From NCBI GenBank assembly GCA_023701085.1, contig JAMPXR010000219.1, positions 1 to 5,181 on the forward strand: a stretch of 5,181 nt of DNA, read 5' to 3'. Shown here one piece after another: positions 1 to 5,181 of the stretch. Position 1 is the stretch's first letter. Each line of letters begins with the position of its first letter. The position numbers and the translations under genes were made by a program. Under the pieces are notes generated by a model. The model saw only the letters and a program-made list of their open reading frames with translations, searched no databases and was not told the DNA's origin. This DNA comes from Ramlibacter sp. Lineage in GTDB: Bacteria > Pseudomonadota > Gammaproteobacteria > Burkholderiales > Burkholderiaceae_C.

Positions 1-853
1 CCCCGACCGCATCATTCCCGCGCCGATCGAGGAAGAAGGTTTCGTCGGGCTGGCCGGCGGCGTGGCCATGGAGGGCAGCTACCGCCCGGTGGTCGAATTC
101 ATGTACGCCGACTTCACGCTGGTGGCGGCCGACCAGGTGTTCAACCAGATCGGCAAGTCCCGCCACATGTTCGGTGGCGACTCGCCCATGCCGCTGGTGC
201 TGCGCACCAAGTGCGCCATCGGCACCGGCTACGGCTCGCAGCACTCGATGGACCCGGCCGGGCTGTACTCGCACTGGCCCGGCTGGCGCATCGTGGCGCC
301 CTCCACGCCGTTCGACTACGTGGGCCTGATGAACAGCGCCCTGCGCTGCCAGGACCCGGTGCTGGTGATCGAGCATGTGGACCTGTACAACAGCAACGGG
401 CCCGCGCCTGGGGACGACTGGGACTACTTCATCCCGCTGGGCAAGGCCAAGGTGGTGCGCCCGGGCACGGCCTTCACGGTGCTGACCTACCTGGCGATGG
501 TGCCGCTGGCGCTGCAGGTGGCGCAGGAGCTGGGCGTGGACGCCGAGATCATCGACCTGCGCTCGCTGGACCGCGCCGGCATCGACTGGGACACCCTGGG
601 CGCGAGCATCGAGAAGACCAACAACGTCGTCGTGCTCGAGCAAGGCACCCTCACGGTGTCCTACGGCGCGATGCTGACCGACGAGATCCAGCGCCGCTTC
701 TTCGATCACCTGGACCAGCCGGTGCAGCGCATCCACGGCGGCGAATCGTCGCCCTCGGTCAGCAAGGTGCTGGAGCGCTCCTCCCATGTGGGCACCGAGG
801 AGATCCGCGCCGGCTTCCTGCGCATGATGGCCGATTCCGGGCGAACATTGTGA
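1..853 (+). CDS. 2-oxo acid dehydrogenase E1 component, beta subunit or domain (5'-truncated)
   Basis: This is the thiamine-diphosphate-dependent E1 beta (transketolase pyrimidine-binding plus C-terminal) part of a 2-oxo acid dehydrogenase complex. E1 decarboxylates a 2-oxo acid and reductively acylates the E2 lipoyl arm in the cytosol. The reading frame is open from base 2 to the TGA at 851-853 and gives 283 residues; standalone E1 beta subunits usually have about 325-340, so roughly 45-55 N-terminal residues, or a whole alpha domain if fused, are missing. Visible E1 beta hallmarks are the API-EEEGFVGLAGG segment, whose middle Glu (codon 32-34) aligns with the Glu that contacts the ThDP aminopyrimidine; VVEFMYADF; the QHS histidine (codon 242-244); VAPSTPFD; and IPLGKAKVVRPG. 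The C-terminus (HGGESSPSVSKVLE) lacks the PxPYA-type motif common in standalone E1 beta. Substrate (pyruvate, branched-chain oxo acid, acetoin or other) cannot be decided from this fragment. Family call is firm. Confidence 0.93.
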   Translation, partial: PDRIIPAPIEEEGFVGLAGGVAMEGSYRPVVEFMYADFTLVAADQVFNQIGKSRHMFGGDSPMPLVLRTKCAIGTGYGSQHSMDPAGLYSHWPGWRIVAPSTPFDYVGLMNSALRCQDPVLVIEHVDLYNSNGPAPGDDWDYFIPLGKAKVVRPGTAFTVLTYLAMVPLALQVAQELGVDAEIIDLRSLDRAGIDWDTLGASIEKTNNVVVLEQGTLTVSYGAMLTDEIQRRFFDHLDQPVQRIHGGESSPSVSKVLERSSHVGTEEIRAGFLRMMADSGRTL

Positions 854-876
854 GTCCGCCCCGCCGCGAGCTCCGA

Positions 877-1422
877 TCAGTCGGCGGGACGTCCCGGGTG
901 CCAGAGGCGCCGGGGGGTGTCGCGCTCGTAGGCCTTGCCCCGCGGGTAGCTCACCAGTTCGAGCTGCATGCCCCAGGGCGCGAGGAAATAGACCCAGGTC
1001 TGTCCGCCGCTGGGCCCGCTCTCGCGCACCGTCGGTTCGCCCAGGATGCGCACGCCGTGCCGGCGCAGATGCTCCAGCGCCGCCGCCATGTCGTCGACGT
1101 AGAACGCCAGGTGATGGCCGCCGACGTCGCTGTTGCGCGGCTGGCTGCGGTTCTGGTCCGGGCTGTCGTATTCGAAGATCTCGAAGTTCGAGCCGTTGCG
1201 GCAACGCAGGAACTTCAGGCGGCGCATGACGGCGCGCGGATGCACGTTCAGGTGTTCGGTCATCCAGTCGCCGTCGGACTGGAAAGGGCCCAGGTCGTAG
1301 AAGGCCTCGCAGCCGATCACGTCGACGAAAAAACGAACGGCCTGGTCCAGGTCGGGCACCGTGAAACCGATGTGATCGGTTCCGCGCAGGCCCGGCATTC
1401 CGGCGGTTTCCACTTGCGGCAT
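877..1422 (-). CDS. VOC (glyoxalase/bleomycin-resistance/dioxygenase) superfamily protein
   Basis: This encodes a 181-residue protein with two beta-alpha-beta-beta-beta modules of the vicinal oxygen chelate fold, which usually forms a cupped divalent-metal site. Module 1 opens with TDHIGFTVPDLDQAVRFF (residues 15-32) and module 2 with HHLAFYVDDMAAALEHLRRHG (about 103-123). By comparison with glyoxalase I, the likely metal ligands are H17, E81 (in NFEIFEY), H104 and E155 (in MQLELVSY). All four are present, so it is probably an active metalloenzyme. The start is the ATG at 1422, because GAAGGAG lies 8 nt upstream; a GTG ten codons earlier (1452) would place that Shine-Dalgarno inside the gene. 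The gene lies antisense between the E1 beta and E2 genes, 23 bp from the E1 stop (convergent) and divergent from E2. VOC proteins include isomerases, epimerases, lyases and dioxygenases, so the reaction is not assigned. Family confidence is high and function is unknown. Confidence 0.9.
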   Translation of the reverse strand: MPQVETAGMPGLRGTDHIGFTVPDLDQAVRFFVDVIGCEAFYDLGPFQSDGDWMTEHLNVHPRAVMRRLKFLRCRNGSNFEIFEYDSPDQNRSQPRNSDVGGHHLAFYVDDMAAALEHLRRHGVRILGEPTVRESGPSGGQTWVYFLAPWGMQLELVSYPRGKAYERDTPRRLWHPGRPAD

Positions 1423-1430
1423 GTGTGCGT

Positions 1431-1437
1431 CTCCTTC
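1431..1437 (-). promoter_or_regulatory. Ribosome binding site of the VOC gene
   Basis: Read on the minus strand, GAAGGAG is followed by eight bases (ACGCACAC) and then the ATG at 1420-1422. This near-consensus Shine-Dalgarno decides the start at 1422 over the in-frame GTG at 1450-1452. Confidence 0.8.
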
Positions 1438-1508
1438 ATGAATCGATTGCACTCAGGACGGACACGCAAAGGCCGTGCCACGCGTCCCCAGCCCCCAGCC
1501 CCGAAAAA

Positions 1509-1513
1509 TGGAG
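1509..1513 (+). promoter_or_regulatory. Ribosome binding site favouring the GTG start of the E2 gene
   Basis: TGGAG lies six bases before the GTG at 1520-1522. The nearby ATG at 1508-1510 overlaps this site and is itself preceded by a C-rich stretch ending CGAAAA with no Shine-Dalgarno. Initiation at the GTG gives a protein beginning (M)ATEIKLPAL, which matches how E2 lipoyl domains normally start. Confidence 0.6.
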
Positions 1514-1519
1514 TCTCCC

Positions 1520-2767
1520 GTGGCCACTGAGATCAAACTGCCCGCCCTCGCGCCCTCGATGACCGAAGGCAATGTTGCACGCTGGAGCCGCAAAGAGGGC
1601 GAAGCCGTCAGCGCCGGTGAAATCATCGCCGAAATCGAGACCGACAAGGCGCTGGTCGATCTGGAAGCTCCCGCCTCCGGCGTGCTGGGCCGCATCGCCG
1701 TGCCCGCCGGGACCGACGGCGTCAAGGTCGACACCGTCATCGGCTGGATCGTGCAGCCGGGGGAAGCCGTGCCGACTGCGGGCGCGGCCGCCGCGGCGCC
1801 GGTGCCGGCCCCGGCCGAGACACCAGCCATCCGCGCGAGCGCCGACGGGGCCGCGCAGGCACCCGCTCCGCTGTCGTCCACGCCCGCGCCCGCCATCGTC
1901 GGCCGCGTTTTCGCCAGCCCGCTGGCGCGGCGCCTGGGCGAGCAGGCCGGCATCCCGCTGGCCGGGCTGCGCGGCAGCGGCCCGCGCGGGCGCATCGTCC
2001 GCATCGATGTCGAGGCGGCGATACAAGCCGCACGGACGGCGGCGCCAACGTCCGCCGCCGGCGGCGCGGCGCCGGCCGACGAGCGCGGCCATACCGACAT
2101 CCCGCACAGCAACACGCGCCGCGTCATCGCGCAGCGGCTGACCGAGGCCAAGCAGCAGGTCCCGCACTTCTACCTGACGATCGACTGCCGCGTCGACCGC
2201 CTGCTGGCGCTGCGCGCCGAAGCCAACGCCGCGCAGGACGACGCGCGGCTGTCGGTCAACGACTTCATCGTCCGCGCCGTGGCACTCGCCCTGAAGCGGG
2301 TGCCCGCCGCCAACGCCTCGTGGACCGATTCCGCCCTGCGGCAGTGGCACGAGGTGGATGTTTCGGTGGCGGTCGCCACGCCCACGGGACTGATCACGCC
2401 GGTCGTTCGCGGCGCCGACCGCAAGGCCGTGGCCGCCATCTCGGCCGAGGTCAAGGCGCTCGCCGAGCGCGCGCGCCAAGGCCGGCTCAAGCCGCACGAG
2501 TACCAGGGCGGCGGCTTCACCATCAGCAACCTGGGCATGTACGGCATCCGCGAATTCGCCGCCATCATCAACCCCCCGCAGGCCTGCATCCTGGCGGTGG
2601 GCGCCGGCGAGCAGCGGCCGGTGGTGGCCGACGGCGCCCTCGCGGTGGCCACGCTGATGACCTGCACGCTGTCGGTCGATCACCGCGTGGTCGACGGCGC
2701 GGTGGGCGCGCAGTTCCTCGCCGCGTTCAAGAAGCTGATCGAACAGCCGCTCGCGCTGCTGCTGTAA
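1520..2767 (+). CDS. Dihydrolipoamide acyltransferase, E2 component of a 2-oxo acid dehydrogenase complex
   Basis: E2 carries the acyl group on a swinging lipoyl-lysine and transfers it to CoA; it also forms the core that binds E1 and E3. With the GTG start the protein has 415 residues. The lipoyl domain spans about 1-78, with the lipoylated lysine at K43 in IETDKALVD. An Ala/Pro-rich flexible linker follows (about 80-128), then the peripheral subunit-binding domain (about 130-168, VFASPLARRLGEQAG to GRIVRIDVEAAI), a second short linker, and the catalytic acyltransferase domain (about 190-415). H388 and D392 in SVDHRVVDGA are the catalytic pair. KQQVPHFYLTIDC, LSVNDFIVRA and SNLGMYGIREFAAIINPPQ look most like pyruvate or acetoin dehydrogenase E2, but substrate is not proven. 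One lipoyl domain and this length are normal for the family. The partner E1 beta lies upstream across the antisense VOC gene. No E3 gene follows; the next gene converges. Alternative starts at ATG 1508 or GTG 1475 are less likely. Confidence 0.93.
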   Translation: MATEIKLPALAPSMTEGNVARWSRKEGEAVSAGEIIAEIETDKALVDLEAPASGVLGRIAVPAGTDGVKVDTVIGWIVQPGEAVPTAGAAAAAPVPAPAETPAIRASADGAAQAPAPLSSTPAPAIVGRVFASPLARRLGEQAGIPLAGLRGSGPRGRIVRIDVEAAIQAARTAAPTSAAGGAAPADERGHTDIPHSNTRRVIAQRLTEAKQQVPHFYLTIDCRVDRLLALRAEANAAQDDARLSVNDFIVRAVALALKRVPAANASWTDSALRQWHEVDVSVAVATPTGLITPVVRGADRKAVAAISAEVKALAERARQGRLKPHEYQGGGFTISNLGMYGIREFAAIINPPQACILAVGAGEQRPVVADGALAVATLMTCTLSVDHRVVDGAVGAQFLAAFKKLIEQPLALLL

Positions 2768-2800
2768 GGTCGCCGCGCGCTTCGGGGGCGGTCTTGAAAT

Positions 2801-3508
2801 TCAGGACTCGCCCAGATAGGCTCGCCGGATATGCGGCGAGGCGAGCAGTTCGCCCGGCGTGCCTTCGGCGGCGATACGGCCTTCCTCGAGCACATAGGCG
2901 CGCTGCGCGACTTCCAGCGCCATCGCGACGTTCTGCTCGACCAGCAGCACGGCCATGCCGCCGGCGTTGATGTTGCGGATGACCGCGAACATCTCCAGCA
3001 CGATCGCCGGCGCCAGGCCGAGCGAGGGCTCGTCCAGCAGCAGCAACTTGGGCCGGCACATGAGCGCGCGGCCGATCGCCACCATCTGCTGCTGCCCGCC
3101 CGAGAGCGTGCCCGCCGGGGCCTCGAGCTTGGCCTTGAGCGCCGGAAATATTTCGAGCACCCGCTCCAGCGACGAGGCCCGCTCGCCCCGCGCCGCCTGC
3201 CGGTAGCTGCCCAGTTCGAGGTTCTCTCGCACCGACAGGCCCGTGAAGAGCCGCCGGCCTTCCGGCACGATCGCGATGCCGCGATCGCAGAAGCGGTGGC
3301 TGGGCAGGCGGCCGAGGTCTTCGCCGTCTATCGTGATGGTGCCGCCGGCGACGCGGTTGAGACCCGCGATGGCGTCGATCAGCGTGGTCTTGCCCGCGCC
3401 GTTGGGTCCGACCACGCAGACCAGTTCGCCCGCGGCGACGTGCAGGGAGACGTCCCAGATCGCGGTCGCGGCGCCGTGCGCGACGCGGACCTCACGCAGT
3501 TGCAGCAT
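2801..3508 (-). CDS. livF: Branched-chain amino acid-type ABC transporter ATP-binding protein LivF
   Basis: This 235-residue protein is one of the two nucleotide-binding subunits of a HAAT-family importer (branched-chain amino acids, amides, urea or aromatic acids are family substrates). It would sit on the cytoplasmic face and couple ATP hydrolysis to transport. Walker A is GPNGAGKTT (34-42, K40), the Q-loop region reads IVPEGRRLF (80-88), the signature is LSGGQQQM (135-142), and Walker B is LLLLDEPS (155-162, D159/E160). The switch position is Gln (VEQN, Q192) rather than His. VPEGR, the LVEQN switch and the C-terminal RRAYLG are LivF hallmarks, and the length is typical. The ATG at 3506-3508 lies 17 bp inside the end of the upstream livM-livG gene, with a weak GGGAAA five bases upstream, so translational coupling is likely. 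The substrate cannot be read from the ATPase. It is the last gene of its operon and converges on the E2 gene. Confidence 0.95.
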   Translation of the reverse strand: MLQLREVRVAHGAATAIWDVSLHVAAGELVCVVGPNGAGKTTLIDAIAGLNRVAGGTITIDGEDLGRLPSHRFCDRGIAIVPEGRRLFTGLSVRENLELGSYRQAARGERASSLERVLEIFPALKAKLEAPAGTLSGGQQQMVAIGRALMCRPKLLLLDEPSLGLAPAIVLEMFAVIRNINAGGMAVLLVEQNVAMALEVAQRAYVLEEGRIAAEGTPGELLASPHIRRAYLGES

Positions 3509-5181
3509 GCGGCTTTCCCAGATAGGCGGTCACGACCTCGGGCCGCGACATGACGTCGGCCGGCGCGCCCCCGGCGATGACGCGGCCGTTGTTGAGCACG
3601 ACGATGCGATCGGTCAGTTCCATCACCGCGCGCATCACGTGCTCGACGAAAACGATGGTGGCGCCCTGGTCGCGGATCGCGCGGATGGTGCGGATCGCGC
3701 CGTCGATCTCGCCGGGCGTCAGGCCCGAGAGGACCTCGTCGAGCAGCAGCAGTTCGGGCCGGGAAGCGAGCGCGCGCGCGAGTTCGAGGAACTTGCGCTG
3801 GTGCAGGTTGAGATCGTCGGGCAGGGCATCGGCCTTGCCCGCCAGCCCGGTGAATTCGAGCCAGGTGCGCGCCTCGCGCTCGGCCTGGGCCCGTGACAGG
3901 CGCGCGCGGCCGAACATGGCCGGCAGCGCCACGTTCTGCAGCACCGTGAGGTGGCCGAACGGACGCGGAATCTGGTAGGTGCGGGCAATGCCGGCGTGCG
4001 CGACGCGGTGCGCCGGCTGGCCCGCCAGCTCGCCGCCGCCGGCAAAGACAACGCTTCCGGCCGTGGCGCGGTAATGACCGGTCACGACATTGATCAGCGT
4101 GGACTTGCCCGAACCGTTGGGCCCGACCAGCCCGAGGATCTCGCCGCGCTGGACCACCAGGTCGACGCCATCGAGCGCGCGCAGGCCCTTGAAGGACTTC
4201 GACAGGCCCCGCACGGTCAACAAAGGCGCGCCAGCAGCAGCAGCGGCTGGCTGCCGCGGCTGCGCGGGTGCCGCCGCAGAAGCCATTGCCGGCGCGGCCG
4301 GCTGGACGGCCACCGGCGCCGTCCCCGCGTCCGCGGGCGCGCCGACCGGCAGCGCGGCCGGCCGCTTTCGCGCGCCGCGCACGAAGCGCCCGAGCAGGCC
4401 CTCGGGCGCGAACAGGATCACCACCACCAGGATGAGGCCGACCGCGGCGCGCCCGGCCACGGCGAAGTCGCCGGCGGTGAACAGGTACAGCAGGCCGGTG
4501 ATGACCGTGGCCCCCACCGCCGGCCCCAGCCAGTGCCGCGTGCCGCCCAATACGCTCATCAAGACCACCGTGAGCGGCACGAACACCGAGAAGGTTTCGC
4601 CCACCGTCACGTAGGAGACGAACATCGCGTGGATCGCCCCGGCGACGCCGGCCAGCGCGCAGGAGATGCCCAGCGCGATGATCTTGAAACGGAAGGTCGG
4701 CACCCCCAGCACTTCGGCGACATCCTCGTCGTCGTGGATCGCAAACAGGCCCAGGCCCAGTCGCGACTGGGAGATCGCGTGCGCGATCCACAGCGTCGCG
4801 ACCGCCAGCAGCAGCACCAGCAGGTACAGAGTGGCCGAGGGGGTGGCCAGCAGCGCGGGCAGCTTCACCCCGCCCAGGTTGACGCCCTGGCCGCCGTCCA
4901 GCGGCGTGTTGAGCACGATGGTCGCGACCACGAAGGTCACTGCCAGCGTGATCAGGGCGAACAGCTCGCCGCGCAGCCGGCCGACGCGGAACACCACCGC
5001 GCCCAGTCCCATGCCGAACAGCGCCGAGACGGCCGCGGCGAGCGGCAGCGTCCACAGGAACGGCATCCCGAGCTGTCCCGCCAGGGTCGCCGTCGTGTAC
5101 ATGCCGATGCCGAAGAAGGCCCCGTGGCCGAACGAGAAGTAGCCCGAATAGCCGGACAGGATGTTCCAGGAGGTGGCCAGC
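3492..5181 (-). CDS. Fused LivM permease-LivG ATPase of a HAAT-family ABC importer (N-terminus outside window)
   Basis: The frame is open from the right edge to the TGA at 3492-3494, giving at least 562 residues; the ATG at 5100-5102 is internal, since the preceding codons encode the conserved LivM segment SGYSGYFSFGHGAFFGIG. The LivM part (to about 4370) has about seven further hydrophobic segments, a cytoplasmic loop AIHDDEDVAEVLGVPTFRFK resembling the usual AIRDNE..AE..G loop, and ends in the typical LILVVVILFAPEGLLG. An Ala/Pro-rich linker of about 48 residues (4224-4370) leads into a LivG ATPase: Walker A GPNGSGKST (4098-4124), Q-loop RTYQIPRPF, degenerate signature LNLHQRKF (3789-3812), Walker B LLLLDEV (Asp codon 3738-3740) and H-loop VEHVMRA (His codon 3639-3641). 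It would place pore and one ATPase in a single membrane protein, pairing with LivF (overlap 17 bp) and presumably a LivH-like permease outside the window. LivM-LivG fusions are known; the substrate is unknown. Confidence 0.93.
   Translation of the reverse strand, partial: LATSWNILSGYSGYFSFGHGAFFGIGMYTTATLAGQLGMPFLWTLPLAAAVSALFGMGLGAVVFRVGRLRGELFALITLAVTFVVATIVLNTPLDGGQGVNLGGVKLPALLATPSATLYLLVLLLAVATLWIAHAISQSRLGLGLFAIHDDEDVAEVLGVPTFRFKIIALGISCALAGVAGAIHAMFVSYVTVGETFSVFVPLTVVLMSVLGGTRHWLGPAVGATVITGLLYLFTAGDFAVAGRAAVGLILVVVILFAPEGLLGRFVRGARKRPAALPVGAPADAGTAPVAVQPAAPAMASAAAPAQPRQPAAAAAGAPLLTVRGLSKSFKGLRALDGVDLVVQRGEILGLVGPNGSGKSTLINVVTGHYRATAGSVVFAGGGELAGQPAHRVAHAGIARTYQIPRPFGHLTVLQNVALPAMFGRARLSRAQAEREARTWLEFTGLAGKADALPDDLNLHQRKFLELARALASRPELLLLDEVLSGLTPGEIDGAIRTIRAIRDQGATIVFVEHVMRAVMELTDRIVVLNNGRVIAGGAPADVMSRPEVVTAYLGKPHAATA

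Larger units (their letters stand above)
1423..1519. promoter_or_regulatory. Divergent intergenic region between VOC and E2 genes (likely two promoters)
   Basis: These 97 bp separate the divergent starts of the VOC gene (minus) and E2 gene (plus), so promoters for both would be expected here or slightly inside the neighbouring genes. A perfect 8-bp palindrome TTCATGAA (1435-1442) overlaps ATCGAT (1442-1447) and also overlaps the VOC Shine-Dalgarno, which would suit an operator. I see no convincing -35/-10 pair. TTGCAC at 1448-1453 on the plus strand is a loose -35, but nothing near 17 nt downstream resembles a -10. The promoter role is inferred from gene orientation. Confidence 0.4.

Noticed and set aside
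860..888. Possible hairpin between the convergent E1 beta and VOC genes (CCCGCCG pairing with CGGCGGG)
   Set aside because: A 7-bp stem with a 15-nt loop lies mostly inside the VOC 3' end, and no T-tract follows on either strand. It is not convincing as a terminator in such GC-rich DNA.
211..1530. Long plus-strand open frame crossing E1 beta and the VOC gene
   Set aside because: It is rich in Arg/Ala/Gly/His, shows no domain, and overlaps two genes with clear motifs in other frames. It is a product of high GC content.
1436..2683. Long minus-strand open frame opposite E2
   Set aside because: Low-complexity Arg/Gly/Ala/Asp-rich translation with no motifs. The opposite strand encodes a complete E2 with all family hallmarks.
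2768..2800. Possible bidirectional terminator between E2 and livF
   Set aside because: The 33-bp gap can fold CCGC...GCGG only with G-G mismatches, and it has no clear T-tract, so it is too weak to call.
2811..3527. 11-nt direct repeat CCCAGATAGGC at 2811-2821 and 3517-3527
   Set aside because: Both copies encode the AYLG motif at the C-termini of the homologous LivF and LivG proteins, so shared protein ancestry explains them.
4324..4337. Perfect inverted repeat CCCGCG-TC-CGCGGG
   Set aside because: It lies in the Ala/Pro linker coding region of the LivM-LivG fusion, where GC-rich codons easily produce such palindromes. There is no sign of a regulatory role.
3379..5055. 558-codon minus-strand open frame overlapping livM-livG
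   Set aside because: It is a shifted-frame shadow with Arg/Ala/Gly-rich sequence and no membrane segments or ATPase motifs; the true frame shows both.

Overview
The window is very GC-rich and densely coding, with G/C-ending codons throughout. With the gene content, this suggests a chromosomal segment of a high-GC proteobacterium, most likely a betaproteobacterium of the Burkholderiales (Bordetella/Achromobacter/Variovorax-like). That placement is an inference from composition and family resemblance; the window holds no rRNA or other taxonomic marker. I see no tRNA, CRISPR array, insertion sequence or integrase, and nothing that looks recently transferred.

Left half (1-2767): two plus-strand genes for parts of a 2-oxo acid dehydrogenase complex. 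One is the C-terminal ~283 residues of a thiamine-diphosphate E1 beta subunit or domain, cut by the left edge. The other is a complete dihydrolipoamide acyltransferase (E2) of 415 residues, with one lipoyl domain, a peripheral-subunit-binding domain and an HxxxDG catalytic domain. E1 decarboxylates a 2-oxo acid and passes the acyl group to the E2 lipoyl arm, and E2 transfers it to CoA. No E3 (dihydrolipoamide dehydrogenase) is present. Between E1 and E2, on the opposite strand, lies a complete VOC/glyoxalase-fold metalloenzyme gene (181 aa). E2 therefore has its own upstream region of about 97 bp, shared divergently with the VOC gene.

Right half (2801-5181): two minus-strand genes of a LivFGHM-type (HAAT family) ABC importer. 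Reading leftward from the right edge, there is a fused LivM permease-LivG ATPase (N-terminus outside the window), overlapped by 17 bp by LivF. The substrate-binding protein and LivH permease are not in the window and may lie beyond the right edge. E2 and livF converge with a 33-bp gap.

All genes belong to known families and I did not find a convincing undescribed system. The points most worth a second look are the E1/E2 cluster interrupted by the antisense VOC gene, the strongly asymmetric predicted ATP sites of the LivG/LivF pair, and the atypical C-terminus of the E1 beta domain.
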